Origin: Lentzea aerocolonigenes
GTDB lineage: Bacteria > Actinomycetota > Actinomycetes > Mycobacteriales > Pseudonocardiaceae
Direction: 5' to 3'
Assembly (NCBI RefSeq): GCF_000974445.1
Contig: NZ_BBOJ01000016.1
Span: forward strand, 186,001 to 250,000
Length of the DNA stretch: 64,000 bases
Position numbers and translations under genes: made by a program. Positions within the stretch are counted from its first letter, which is position 1; each line of letters begins with the position of its first letter. This document shows, piece by piece, positions 1-9,503 of this stretch. A model generated the notes under the pieces. It was not told where the DNA came from. It made no database searches and saw only the letters and a program-made list of their open reading frames with translations.

Positions 1-2
1 GG

Positions 3-743
3 TTGTTCGACACCGGTGAGTTCGTGCGCAAGCATCTGCCGTCGGGCGGGCACGGTTACACGGAGGCCAACGCGGACGGCGTCGACGTCTTCTACACGTT
101 CCGGATGGCGCCTGGTGTCACCGGCATCAGCATGGACACCACGAACCTCGCGGGGTTCTCCGAGGGGTCGATCGGGCTGCATCAGCTCAATTGGATCGAG
201 AAAACCCTCAGGCGGAACAGCTCGCTCTACTACGACTGGCTGGGACTGCCGCAACGGCAGAACGTCACCGACGAGCTGTTCGTGCTGTTCAGCCACCACA
301 CCAGCAAGACGATGGGCAACGTCCTGCCGGACCGGCGCCGTCCGCTCGAACCGCGCATGAACGGCGACGCGCTCGTGAACCTGTTGCACCGGTTCCCGAA
401 CGTGCTGGCGTGGGTCAACGGGCACACGCACCGCAACGTGATCACGCCGCACCGGCACGAGACGCCGGGCAGGAGCTTCTGGGAGATCAACACCGCCGCG
501 CACGTCGACTACCCGCAGCACGCCCGCGTCATCGAGGTCGCGGACAACGGGGACGGCACGTTGTCGCTGTTCACGACGCTGCTCGAGGCCGACGCGCCGT
601 ACCAGGCCGACTACGACGACCGCAGCGACTCCGGCCTCGCGAGCCTCTGCCGGGAGTTCACCTACAACGACATCCACTCGCGGACGAACCCGCTGGGCAC
701 GCCGCTCGACCGCAACACGGAACTGCTGGTCACCGTGCGATGA
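3..743 (+). CDS. Metallophosphoesterase, C-terminal part (cut by window start)
   Basis: This is the C-terminal 246 residues of a calcineurin-type metallophosphoesterase; the N-terminus, with the first metal-binding motifs, lies outside the window. The visible metal-site signatures are a SHH motif near residue 97 and NGHTHRN near residue 140, the usual late histidines of the dinuclear metal centre. The product resembles the large secreted actinobacterial phosphoesterases often annotated PPA1498/TIGR03767, but the substrate is unknown. It ends 61 bp before fbiC on the same strand, so co-transcription is possible. The family call is fairly sure; localisation cannot be judged without the N-terminus. 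Confidence 0.75.
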   Translation: MFDTGEFVRKHLPSGGHGYTEANADGVDVFYTFRMAPGVTGISMDTTNLAGFSEGSIGLHQLNWIEKTLRRNSSLYYDWLGLPQRQNVTDELFVLFSHHTSKTMGNVLPDRRRPLEPRMNGDALVNLLHRFPNVLAWVNGHTHRNVITPHRHETPGRSFWEINTAAHVDYPQHARVIEVADNGDGTLSLFTTLLEADAPYQADYDDRSDSGLASLCREFTYNDIHSRTNPLGTPLDRNTELLVTVR

Positions 744-804
744 GTGGGATGTCCCACAGCTCATCACAACTGATCAGGAATTTCGGCGGCCTAAGGTCGT
801 TGAC

Positions 805-3327
805 GTGGCAGTGGACATCTCGCTAACCCCACCGCAGCCCCGTCCGAGCGCGGCGGCCATGCGGCGTGCACTGCGCCGGGCAGCTGACGGTGCCGTCCTC
901 GACGCGACTGAGGCCGCTGTGCTGCTGCACGCGCGCGGGGAGGACCTGGACGCGTTGCTGACCGCGGCCGGCAAGGTGCGGGACGCGCACCTGCTCGCCG
1001 AAGGGCGGCCCGGGGTGGTCACGTACAGCCGGTCGGTGTTCATCCCGCTGACCAGGCTGTGCCGGGACCGGTGTCACTACTGCACGTTCGCGACCGTGCC
1101 GCACAAGGTGCCCGCCGCGTTCCTCGAACGCGACGAGGTGCTGGCGATCGCCCGCGCGGGTGCCGAGCAGGGGTGCAAGGAAGCGCTCTTCACGCTCGGC
1201 GACCGGCCGGAGGACCGCTGGCCCGCCGCGAGGGAGTGGCTGGACGCACGTGGTTACGAGTCCACTTTGGACTACGTGCGGGCCAGCGCCATCGCGGTGC
1301 TCGAGGAGACGGGTCTGCTGCCGCACCTCAACCCCGGCGTGCTGAGCTGGGAGGAGCTGACGCGGCTGCGCCCCGTCGCGTCCAGCATGGGGATGATGCT
1401 GGAGACCACGGCCGAGCGGCTGTGGAGCGAGAAGGGCGGCCCGCACTACGGCAGCCCCGACAAGGATCCCGCTGTCCGCCTTCGGGTGCTGACCGACGCC
1501 GGACGCGTGAACGTCCCGTTCACCACCGGAATCCTGATCGGCATCGGCGAGAACCTCACCGAGCGCGCCGAGTCGTTGCTCGCGATGCGTCAGGTCGCCA
1601 AGCAGTACGGGCACATCCAGGAAGTGATCATCCAGAACTTCCGCGCCAAGCCGGACACGGCGATGCGCGGCATGCCCGACGCCGACCTGACCGAGCTCGC
1701 GGCGACGATCGCCGTGGCACGCCTGGTGATGCCGTCGACCGTGAGCGTGCAGGCGCCGCCGAACCTGGTCGGCGAGGAGTTCGGCCTCATGCTGCGCGCG
1801 GGCGTCGACGACTGGGGCGGCGTCTCGCCGATCACGCCGGACCACGTGAACCCCGAGAAGCCGTGGCCCCAGGTCGATCGGCTCGTGGACATCACGCGCG
1901 AAGCCGGATTCTCGTTGCAGGAGAGGCTGAACGTCTACCCGCGCTACGTGCGCGCGGCGGCGGGCCAGTGGATCGACACGCGGCTCACCGCCCACGTTTC
2001 CGCGCTGGCACTGGAAAGCGGCCTCGCGAACCCGGACGCTCCCGTGGTCGGCCGCGAGTGGCAGGAACCCGACGGCGGGCTCGACACGTTCGGGCGCGCC
2101 GACCTGAACACCGCGATCGACACCGAGGGTCGCACGAGCGATCGCCGCGGCGACTTCGACGAGGTCTACGGCGACTGGGACGAGCTGAAGATTCCCGTTG
2201 CGCCGCAACGGCTTTCCGAAGACGTCCAACGTGGACTGAAGATCGCGGCGAACGACCCGGCCGCGTTGCTCGACGACACCGACGCCGCGATGGCGCTGCT
2301 CACCGCCGACGGCGACGCGCTGGAGGAGATGACGCGCCTCGCCGACGACCTGCGGCGCGAGGTGGTCGGCGACGACGTCACGTACGTCGTCAACCGGAAC
2401 ATCAACTTCTCGAACGTATGCTACGTCGGCTGCCGCTTCTGCGCCTTCGCTCAACGTGAACGGGACGCGGACGCGTTCAGGTTGAGCGCCGAAGAGGTCG
2501 CCGACCGCGCGCAGGAGGCGTGGGACTCCGGCGCCACCGAGGTCTGCATGCAGGGCGGCATCGACCCCAAGCTGCCGGTCACCTACTACGCGGACGTCGT
2601 GCGCGCGATCAAGAAGCGTCTGCCGCAGATGCACGTCCACGCGTTCAGCCCGATGGAGATCGTCTCCGCCGCCGCGAAGGCCGGCGTGAGCGTGCGCGAG
2701 TGGCTCACCGAGCTCAAGGAAGCCGGCCTCGACACCATCCCCGGCACCGCGGCCGAGATCCTCGACGACGACGTGCGGTGGGTGCTGACCAAGGGCAAGC
2801 TCCCGACCGCGACCTGGCTCGACGTCGTCAGCACCGCCCACGACCTGGGCATTCGCTCTTCGTCGACGATGATGTACGGCCACGTCGACCACCCCGGCCA
2901 CTGGCTCACGCACCTGCGCGTGCTGGCCAGGTTGCAGGACCAGACCGGCGGTCTCACCGAGTTCGTCGCGCTGCCGTTCGTGCACCGCAACGCCCCGATC
3001 TACCTGGCAGGAGTCGCCCGTCCCGGCCCCAGCCGCCGCGACAACCGCGCCGTGCACGCGTTCGCACGGTTGGCGCTGCACGGGCGGATCGACAACATCC
3101 AGTGCTCGTGGGTCAAGCTCGGCGACGAGGGCACCGCGGAGATCCTCAACGGCGGTGCGAACGACATCGGCGGCACGTTGATGGAGGAGACCATCAGTCG
3201 CATGGCAGGGTCCGAACACGGGTCGGCGCGTACTGTGCGTGAGCTTGAGACCCTGGCTTCGCTTGCAGGGCGTAACGCCCGTCAGCGGACTACGACATAT
3301 GGGCGAGTGCGAACCGATCATCAGTGA
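805..3327 (+). CDS. fbiC: 7,8-didemethyl-8-hydroxy-5-deazariboflavin synthase FbiC
   Basis: FbiC makes the deazaflavin chromophore Fo of coenzyme F420 from tyrosine and the ribityl-aminouracil intermediate of flavin synthesis. The 840-residue length matches the actinobacterial CofG-CofH fusion. Two radical-SAM clusters are visible: [10 protein letters not shown] near residue 90 (CofG half) and [10 protein letters not shown] near residue 540 (CofH half), each a CxxxCxxC [4Fe-4S] site. The start is the GTG at 805, giving MAVDISL. A small hairpin follows the stop. No other F420 gene or F420-dependent enzyme is seen in the window, so this is a stand-alone copy, as is usual in actinomycetes. The identification is very secure. 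Confidence 0.97.
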   Translation: MAVDISLTPPQPRPSAAAMRRALRRAADGAVLDATEAAVLLHARGEDLDALLTAAGKVRDAHLLAEGRPGVVTYSRSVFIPLTRLCRDRCHYCTFATVPHKVPAAFLERDEVLAIARAGAEQGCKEALFTLGDRPEDRWPAAREWLDARGYESTLDYVRASAIAVLEETGLLPHLNPGVLSWEELTRLRPVASSMGMMLETTAERLWSEKGGPHYGSPDKDPAVRLRVLTDAGRVNVPFTTGILIGIGENLTERAESLLAMRQVAKQYGHIQEVIIQNFRAKPDTAMRGMPDADLTELAATIAVARLVMPSTVSVQAPPNLVGEEFGLMLRAGVDDWGGVSPITPDHVNPEKPWPQVDRLVDITREAGFSLQERLNVYPRYVRAAAGQWIDTRLTAHVSALALESGLANPDAPVVGREWQEPDGGLDTFGRADLNTAIDTEGRTSDRRGDFDEVYGDWDELKIPVAPQRLSEDVQRGLKIAANDPAALLDDTDAAMALLTADGDALEEMTRLADDLRREVVGDDVTYVVNRNINFSNVCYVGCRFCAFAQRERDADAFRLSAEEVADRAQEAWDSGATEVCMQGGIDPKLPVTYYADVVRAIKKRLPQMHVHAFSPMEIVSAAAKAGVSVREWLTELKEAGLDTIPGTAAEILDDDVRWVLTKGKLPTATWLDVVSTAHDLGIRSSSTMMYGHVDHPGHWLTHLRVLARLQDQTGGLTEFVALPFVHRNAPIYLAGVARPGPSRRDNRAVHAFARLALHGRIDNIQCSWVKLGDEGTAEILNGGANDIGGTLMEETISRMAGSEHGSARTVRELETLASLAGRNARQRTTTYGRVRTDHQ

Positions 3328-3353
3328 CCGATAGTCTGATTCGGCGCATCGAC

Positions 3354-3372
3354 GCTACCGGTGATCGGTAGC
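3354..3372 (+). terminator. Small hairpin after fbiC
   Basis: Perfect 7-bp arms GCTACCG / CGGTAGC enclose a 5-nt loop, 27 bp beyond the fbiC stop. There is no clear U-tract, which is common for actinobacterial terminators. It is a likely fbiC terminator, not proven. Confidence 0.45.
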
Positions 3373-3440
3373 TTGGCGGCCAATCAGTCAGCAAGGTTCA
3401 CCCTTCCGGGGTGGGTCTGTGCCTTGGGGAGGCTCGGCAA

Positions 3441-3641
3441 GTGCACGGCATGAGTCTGGTACTGAGCGCTGCGGTTGAGAGCAGCATGACCGGTACCGCT
3501 GCTGGTCCCGTGGGTCTGATCGCGGTCACGGCGGGTGTGGGTGGTCTGGTGTACGGCCTGGTCAAGCGGCGCAAGCCGGCGGTCGTCCCGGCGGCGAACC
3601 AGCGCATCGACCTGGTTCAGCAGGACACCGCGCAGAACTGA
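3441..3641 (+). CDS. Small membrane protein, unknown function
   Basis: This is a 66-residue protein with one hydrophobic segment (about residues 22-40, VGLIAVTAGVGGLVYGL) followed by a basic KRRK stop-transfer stretch and a short polar tail, so it is predicted to be a single-pass membrane protein. The GTG at 3441 is preferred because GGGGAGG (3426-3432) lies 8 nt upstream; an ATG four codons later is an alternative. It sits between fbiC and trpS, 27 bp before trpS. I recognise no family. The good ribosome site and ordered topology support a real gene, but it is short. Confidence 0.55.
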   Translation: MHGMSLVLSAAVESSMTGTAAGPVGLIAVTAGVGGLVYGLVKRRKPAVVPAANQRIDLVQQDTAQN

Positions 3642-4685
<1,044 letters not shown>

Positions 4686-4709
4686 TGCACTTGCACTAGC
4701 GTCCTGACC

Positions 4710-5696
4710 GTGGACAAGTGGCGGCGGAAGTACGCGTGGCTCGACCACGTCATGCTGGCGTACGAGCGCTACACCGAGAGGTACGGCACCCACTACGCGG
4801 CGGCGGTGACGTACTTCAGCATCCTGTCTCTGGTGCCGATCCTGATGATCGGGTTCGCGGTCGCCGGTTTCGTGCTGCAGTCCCAGCCGGACCTGCTGGC
4901 CGAACTGCGCACGGCGATCGCGGAGGCCGTGCCGGACGAGAACCTCAGCAAGCAGATCAACGAGGCCGTGAACACCGCCCTGGACTCCAAGGGCACGGTC
5001 GGCATCATCGGCCTGCTGGGCGCCGCCTACTCGGGCCTCGGCTGGATGGGCAACCTCCGCGACGCCCTGACCGCGCAGTGGGGCCACGCCAAGGAGAACC
5101 TGCCGTTCCTCGGCACGTTGTGGCGCGACCTCCTGGCGCTCATCGGTCTCGGACTCGCGATCGTGCTGTCCTTCGGCATCACCGCCCTGGGCTCGGGTTT
5201 CGCGGACCACGTGCTGGTGTGGCTGGGCCTGGAGGACGCCGGCTGGGCGCGGGCGCTGGTGAAGATCGCGTCGATCCTCCTCTCGCTGCTGGCGAACTGG
5301 ATGGTGTTCCTCTGGGTGCTCGCCCGGCTGCCGCGCAAGCCCGTGGGCTGGCGCAGCGCGCTGCGCGGAGCTCTGGCGGCGGCCATCGGGTTCGAGGTGC
5401 TGAAGCAGGCCGCCACGATCTTCCTGTCGTTCGTGACGTCGTCGCCGACCTCCGCCGCGTTCGGGTCGGTGATCGGTGTGCTGGTGTTCGCGAACCTGGT
5501 GGCGCAGTTCTTGCTGTTCATCACCGCCTGGACGGCTACGGCGAAGGAGAACCGGGAGCCGGAGGTGGTGGCTGCGCCGCCGCCCGCGGTGATTTCGCCG
5601 GTGGTGTCGGTGCGGTCGGGGCCTGCGCCGTCGTTGATGTTGGGGGTTGGGGCTGTGATGGGGGCGTTGCTGGGGTTGAGGTGGCGTAGGAGGTAG
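4710..5696 (+). CDS. YihY/BrkB-family (YhjD-like) inner-membrane protein
   Basis: This 328-residue integral membrane protein belongs to the YihY/virulence factor BrkB family, whose molecular role is not established. About six membrane segments are visible, starting with AAAVTYFSILSLVPILMIGF near residue 30, which is the hallmark N-terminal motif. The tail (about 280-328) is proline/valine rich with another hydrophobic run and ends in RWRRR. It lies directly downstream of trpS. From about 5,560 the coding strand becomes unusually G/T-rich compared with the upstream half, so the C-terminal tail looks fast-evolving. The start is the GTG at 4710. Confidence 0.88.
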   Translation: MDKWRRKYAWLDHVMLAYERYTERYGTHYAAAVTYFSILSLVPILMIGFAVAGFVLQSQPDLLAELRTAIAEAVPDENLSKQINEAVNTALDSKGTVGIIGLLGAAYSGLGWMGNLRDALTAQWGHAKENLPFLGTLWRDLLALIGLGLAIVLSFGITALGSGFADHVLVWLGLEDAGWARALVKIASILLSLLANWMVFLWVLARLPRKPVGWRSALRGALAAAIGFEVLKQAATIFLSFVTSSPTSAAFGSVIGVLVFANLVAQFLLFITAWTATAKENREPEVVAAPPPAVISPVVSVRSGPAPSLMLGVGAVMGALLGLRWRRR

Positions 5697-5970
5697 ACCG
5701 CTGGGGCCGGGATGGCGCGGCTCGGTGGTTCGGGCCTGAGGTCTCCCTGGTAGCCACCGTGCTCCTGGCGGCTCATCTGCTGCCTGAGTGAGCCACCGAC
5801 GGGCTTGCCATCCGCCGCCAGCCGCTCGCTGGCCTGCCGCGTGCCGCCTGCCGAGCCGTCGCCACCTGCCTGCCAGCCGAGTTGCCGCCCGCCCGCCTGC
5901 CGTCCGTCGCCACCTCCCAGCCGCCCGCCGCCCGCTAGTCGTCTCCCACCTGCCGCCCGCTCTCACCACC
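5697..5970. repeat. C-rich low-complexity intergenic region
   Basis: This 274-bp gap lies between two convergent genes. From about 5,810 to 5,960 it is dominated by degenerate repeats of GCCGCC, CCTGCC and GCCACCT units with very few A or T bases and a strong C-over-G strand skew. Open frames through it are compositional artefacts. No stem-loop with a U-tract or RNA gene was recognised. Confidence 0.5.
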
Positions 5971-6885
5971 TCACGGCGGCTCCACGATGTGCACCGCCAG
6001 CCTCGGCCGCGCGGCTGCCGCCCGGTGTGCGTTCCTCAGCTCCGCCGCCACCGCGTCCGGCTGGTCTCGCAGGCGGGTTGGCAGCGTCTGCACGACCAGG
6101 ATTCCTGCGGCTGCGTAGCGGGTGTTGCGCAGGAGCGTGTGTTCGTAGTCGCGCGGGCCGTAGTGGAACGCCCTCGAGTCGATCTCCCAGGCCAGGCCCA
6201 CGTCGTCGAACCAGGCGTCCGGTCTGCCGATGAGCCGGCCCGTGGCGTCGGCGAGCTGGACGTTCCAGTGCGGTGTGGTCAGGCGGATTCGGCGGGAGAG
6301 CTTGCGGGCGTCGCGTTCCGCCACGGACTCCGCGCGGTCGAGCTCTTTGAGGACTGTGCGGACGAGTTTGGCGCCGTAGCGGTTGGTGAGGGCCTCCTCG
6401 CGGAGGCTTACGGGGGTGCAGCGGCCCTTTTGGATGGCTGCGGCCACGAGCGTCGTGGCCTCGTCCGCCGAACGCATCTGCCGGCACGCGTCGACCACCG
6501 CTCTGGCTGGGAAGACCACCGGGAAGCCGTCGATGGTGGTCGAGCGGGGCATCGGTGAGGCGCGTTCGACGATCAGGGTGCCGCTGCCGCGCGCGGAACC
6601 GGGCACCAGGACGTGGATTTCGGAACCGCGGGCCGGTAGGCCGTGGCGGCGGCAGGCTTCTGCGCCGGTCAGCACGGCGTCCGGGCCTGCGCGCAGCAGG
6701 GCCGCGGTGACCTGTTGGTCGCGCGTGGGCGGGCCGTTGTGCAGCAGCACGACACCTGCGTGCATGCGCTGCCACGGCCCGCCCGGGCGGCACTTCGGCC
6801 AGGGGTTCGTCACCCCCAGCGACTTCAGGGCGGTGGTGCTGATGACACCGAGATCGCTGCGTTCGCGCAGTTGTTCGATTCGCAT
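5971..6885 (-). CDS. AbiEi-type HTH plus DUF559-like nuclease-fold protein
   Basis: This 304-residue protein matches the layout of orphan actinobacterial proteins annotated as AbiEi-family antitoxin-domain proteins. The N-terminal 60 residues look like a winged-helix AbiEi_4-type domain (GVISTTALKSLGV). The C-terminal part (about 215-290) contains WEIDSRAFHYG...HTLLRNTRYAAAGILVVQ, which resembles the DUF559/Vsr PD-(D/E)XK fold with the acidic pair E-x-D. No AbiEii toxin gene is adjacent, so a classical type IV toxin-antitoxin role is unlikely. It is convergent with the YihY gene. The family assignment is moderately sure and the function unknown. Confidence 0.7.
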   Translation of the reverse strand: MRIEQLRERSDLGVISTTALKSLGVTNPWPKCRPGGPWQRMHAGVVLLHNGPPTRDQQVTAALLRAGPDAVLTGAEACRRHGLPARGSEIHVLVPGSARGSGTLIVERASPMPRSTTIDGFPVVFPARAVVDACRQMRSADEATTLVAAAIQKGRCTPVSLREEALTNRYGAKLVRTVLKELDRAESVAERDARKLSRRIRLTTPHWNVQLADATGRLIGRPDAWFDDVGLAWEIDSRAFHYGPRDYEHTLLRNTRYAAAGILVVQTLPTRLRDQPDAVAAELRNAHRAAAARPRLAVHIVEPP

Positions 6886-6925
6886 GTCGACAGTGTGACG
6901 AGTGCCACCGACAGTTTTTGACGGC

Positions 6926-7486
6926 TCAGCGCCGGGCGAGCCTCTTGCGGTCGATCAGCAGCAGGAGCACACCCGCTGCGGCGAGCAGGCCGCCGAGCGC
7001 CGCCAGCCAGCCGATCGAGGCGCCCGTGTTGGCCAGGCGGTTGTCCTGGTGGCGCGGAGGCTTCGCGACCGGCGGGGTCGTCCTGACCGGAGGCGTTGTC
7101 GTCGACGGCTTCGTCGAGGTCGAGGGCGTCGACGTGGTCGTCGAAACCGTCGTGGTGCTCGGACGTGTGTACGTGGTCGTCGACGAAGTCGTGGAGGACG
7201 TCGTGGACGTCGTCGACTCCGTGGACGTCGTCGACTTCGACGTGGTGGTCGACGGCTCCGTGCACGTGGTGGTGGTCGTCGACGTGGTGGTGGTCGGCTT
7301 CGTCGTCGTGGTGGGCTCACCTCTTGCCTCTGGTGAGCGCCATCCAGGACGTACTTTCGGGCACCACGCGGCGGCGCAGACCCGGTCGTCGCCGGAGGCC
7401 GCAGCCTCCGGGCCCGCACCGTAGAGTCCGACGACGGTCAACACCGCGCCCGCGGTGAGCACACCGATGTAGGCGATACGTGACAT
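6926..7486 (-). CDS. Threonine-rich cell-wall protein with LAXTG sorting signal
   Basis: This surface protein of about 186 residues has an N-terminal signal segment (RIAYIGVLTAGAVLTVVGLY) and a short Cys-containing region (DDRVCAAAWCPKV). A long Thr/Ser-rich stalk, TTT, TTST and STTS units over roughly 80 residues, follows. The C-terminus has a sorting signal: LANTG, a hydrophobic stretch (GWLAALGGLLAAAGVLLLLI) and a basic DRKRLARR tail. LAXTG is the motif known for class E sortases of actinomycetes, so covalent attachment to peptidoglycan is expected. The ATG at 7486 is chosen because the signal peptide then begins properly; a GTG at 7546 would add 20 polar residues. No sortase gene is in the window. 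Confidence 0.75.
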   Translation of the reverse strand: MSRIAYIGVLTAGAVLTVVGLYGAGPEAAASGDDRVCAAAWCPKVRPGWRSPEARGEPTTTTKPTTTTSTTTTTCTEPSTTTSKSTTSTESTTSTTSSTTSSTTTYTRPSTTTVSTTTSTPSTSTKPSTTTPPVRTTPPVAKPPRHQDNRLANTGASIGWLAALGGLLAAAGVLLLLIDRKRLARR

Positions 7487-7568
7487 GGCACGATCGTTGC
7501 GCCGAGATACCGCACGTCGCGCGTGCGGCGCGCACACGTCACCCACGCGTGGACGTAATGTCCCTCGA

Positions 7569-7919
7569 TCAGGTCCAGAAGACCGCGATCCCCGCGTTCA
7601 GCACGACGAGTGACGCCGCGGTCGGCAGCAGCCAGGACGGCGCCTTCGGCTTGTTGACATTGATCGCGACCACGGCGGCGATGGCCACGACGACCAGCAG
7701 CTTCACGCCGATCTTGATGTGGTCGTACTTCACCGAGTCGACCAGCGGGTCGATGCCGACCAGCGCCACGCCGGTGAGCAGCTGCAGAGCCGCACCGTGC
7801 AACCAGCCCTTGTTGACCGGCGCGTCCTTGCCGGCCTTGGCCTGCAGCATGATCATCGCGACGAGCATGCCCATGCCCAGCAGGTGCAGGAACACCAGCA
7901 GCAGACGTACGAACTCCAC
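7569..7919 (-). CDS. Small four-helix integral membrane protein
   Basis: This 116-residue membrane protein has four hydrophobic segments: VEFVRLLLVFLHLLGMGMLV at the start, LHGAALQLLTGVALVGI, IKIGVKLLVVVAIAAVVAINV and WLLPTAASLVVLNAGIAVFW. It resembles conserved actinobacterial integral membrane proteins of unknown function. The GTG at 7919 is chosen because AGGAAA lies about 6 nt upstream and the frame before it is not hydrophobic. It lies 8 bp downstream of the SCO4848-like gene on the same strand, so the two are probably one transcript. Confidence 0.75.
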   Translation of the reverse strand: MEFVRLLLVFLHLLGMGMLVAMIMLQAKAGKDAPVNKGWLHGAALQLLTGVALVGIDPLVDSVKYDHIKIGVKLLVVVAIAAVVAINVNKPKAPSWLLPTAASLVVLNAGIAVFWT

Positions 7920-7927
7920 AACGTTTC

Positions 7928-8155
7928 CTATCGACGTCGAGTGGCCAGGAAGCCTCGCGCGCCCAGCACCCCGATGACGGTGCCGAACACGAGCGAGGCG
8001 ATCACGAGCACCAGGTGCACCGTGAAGAAAGCGGTGGGCCCGTCGTTGAACGAACGGGGGTCCTTCCAGATGTTCTTCAGGAACGTGGGCCAGATCACCC
8101 ACGACCACACTCCGAAAGCCACCAGAAAGAGTGACATCGGGCGCGAGAGCTTCAC
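7928..8155 (-). CDS. SCO4848-family membrane protein
   Basis: This 75-residue protein has two membrane helices (MSLFLVAFGVWSWVIWPTF and FFTVHLVLVIASLVFGTVIG). The intervening loop, with KNIWKDPRSF, and the overall pattern are characteristic of the SCO4848 family, a conserved actinobacterial protein of unknown function usually found beside the D,D-carboxypeptidase gene, as here. The start is the GTG at 8155, giving MKLSRPMS. Its promoter region is shared with the divergent carboxypeptidase gene at 8217. A link to envelope biology is inferred only from the neighbourhood. Confidence 0.85.
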   Translation of the reverse strand: MKLSRPMSLFLVAFGVWSWVIWPTFLKNIWKDPRSFNDGPTAFFTVHLVLVIASLVFGTVIGVLGARGFLATRRR

Positions 8156-8216
8156 AGCGACCAGTATCGGACGTGGTGCGTGCAAGCCGCTAAACGGGGG
8201 TGGATAGCCTGGAGCC

Positions 8217-9485
8217 GTGCCCTTCACCCAACGGCTCATCGTCGCCCTGGTCCTAGCAACGGCCACAGCCGCGTTCGCCGCACCGACCGGCACCGCACAG
8301 CAGGCCGCCGGCTCGGCGCAGTGCGCTAACCGCGAGACCCCGCCGCCCCCGGTGGACACGTCGGAGCAGCCCGCGCCCGGTCAGAAGGCGCCGACCCCGC
8401 TCGAGGTGCCGGACAAGCCCGTCGGTGGCGACCGGCTCGGCGAGTGCGGCCTGATCCTCCCGCCGAACTCGGCCCAGCCGCCGAGCGGCATCACCGCGGC
8501 CTCGTGGCTCCTCGCGGACATGGACAGCGGCGCCGTCATCGCCGCGTACGACCCGCACGGCCGTCAGCGCCCGGCGAGCGTCATCAAGGTTCTGCTCGCG
8601 ATGGTGGTCGCCAAGGAGCTGCGCGGCGACCTCGTCGTCACCGCCTCCGCCGAGGACACGCAGCAGGAGTGCACCTGCGTGGGCCTCAAGGACGGCGGCC
8701 AGTACACGGTCCGTCAGCTGCTGCAGGGCCTGCTGCTCACCTCGGGCAACGACGTGGCGCACACGCTGGCCCGTCAGCTCGGCGGCGTGCCGAACGCGCT
8801 GCGCAAGATGAACGCCATGGCCAAGGAGCTCGGCGCCCTCGACACCCGCGCCGTCACCCCGTCCGGCCTGGACGCCCCCGGCACCAGCACCTCCGCCTAC
8901 GACGTCGGCCTGATCTTCCGCGGCGCGATGAAGTACGAGGAGTTCGCGCAGACGATCAAACTGCAGCAGGCGCAGTTCCCCGGCCGCAACGGCGGCACGA
9001 TCATGCTGACGAACGACAACCGCCTGCTCGCGAACTACCAGGGCGCGATCGGCGGCAAGACCGGCTTCACCGACGACTCGCAGCACACGTACGTGGGCGC
9101 CGCCGAACGCAACGGCCGCCGCCTCGTCGTCGTCCTGCTGCGCGGCCAGGTGCAGCCCACGCACATCACCGCCCAGGCCGCGAAGCTGCTCGACTACGGC
9201 TTCGCCATGGGTCCCGGCGGTGTCGGCAAGCTCGTGGACGGCGCCCCGCAGCCGAAGCCGAACGTCGTCCCCACCCAGAGCAACGACGACAAGCAGGACG
9301 ACGTGGCCGCCGTCGACTCCCGCACGGGCCGCCCGACGCCGACGGCGTTCGGCACCGTCGGCCTTCCGATCACGGCGGTGGCGGGCATCGGCCTGCTCGC
9401 CGGTGTGTTCCTCTACATCCGCAACAAGCGGGCCAAGGCGGCACGGGCACGCCGTCAGGCCGCACAGGCGGCACAGGGCGTCTGA
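8217..9485 (+). CDS. D-alanyl-D-alanine carboxypeptidase (DacB1-type, low-mass PBP)
   Basis: This serine peptidase trims the terminal D-Ala from peptidoglycan stem peptides outside the cell. The 422-residue protein begins with a signal peptide (LIVALVLATATAAFAAPTGT), then a proline-rich linker. The penicillin-binding domain follows with the three catalytic motifs: S121-V-I-K124, S176-G-N178 and K281-T-G283. A C-terminal hydrophobic segment (GLPITAVAGIGLLAGVFLYI) and a basic tail anchor it in the membrane, as in mycobacterial DacB1. The start is the GTG at 8217. It is divergent from the SCO4848-like gene, a conserved pairing, and a hairpin at 9506-9537 follows it. Confidence 0.95.
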   Translation: MPFTQRLIVALVLATATAAFAAPTGTAQQAAGSAQCANRETPPPPVDTSEQPAPGQKAPTPLEVPDKPVGGDRLGECGLILPPNSAQPPSGITAASWLLADMDSGAVIAAYDPHGRQRPASVIKVLLAMVVAKELRGDLVVTASAEDTQQECTCVGLKDGGQYTVRQLLQGLLLTSGNDVAHTLARQLGGVPNALRKMNAMAKELGALDTRAVTPSGLDAPGTSTSAYDVGLIFRGAMKYEEFAQTIKLQQAQFPGRNGGTIMLTNDNRLLANYQGAIGGKTGFTDDSQHTYVGAAERNGRRLVVVLLRGQVQPTHITAQAAKLLDYGFAMGPGGVGKLVDGAPQPKPNVVPTQSNDDKQDDVAAVDSRTGRPTPTAFGTVGLPITAVAGIGLLAGVFLYIRNKRAKAARARRQAAQAAQGV

Positions 9486-9503
9486 GCCGCCACGAAGGGC
9501 ACG

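Noticed and set aside
823-3321. An 832-codon minus-strand frame opposite fbiC
   Set aside because: fbiC carries both radical-SAM motifs in the plus frame; the antisense product is unstructured and Arg/Val/His-rich.
5971-6885. A complete AbiE type IV toxin-antitoxin system
   Set aside because: Only the AbiEi-like protein is present; the neighbours are a Thr-rich surface protein and a YihY protein, with no AbiEii nucleotidyltransferase.
7090-7320. Repetitive GTCGTCGACG-type tract that could suggest tandem DNA repeats or a CRISPR-like array
   Set aside because: The minus strand encodes a Thr/Ser stalk in one continuous frame with a signal peptide and LANTG signal; unit lengths vary, and there are no spacers.
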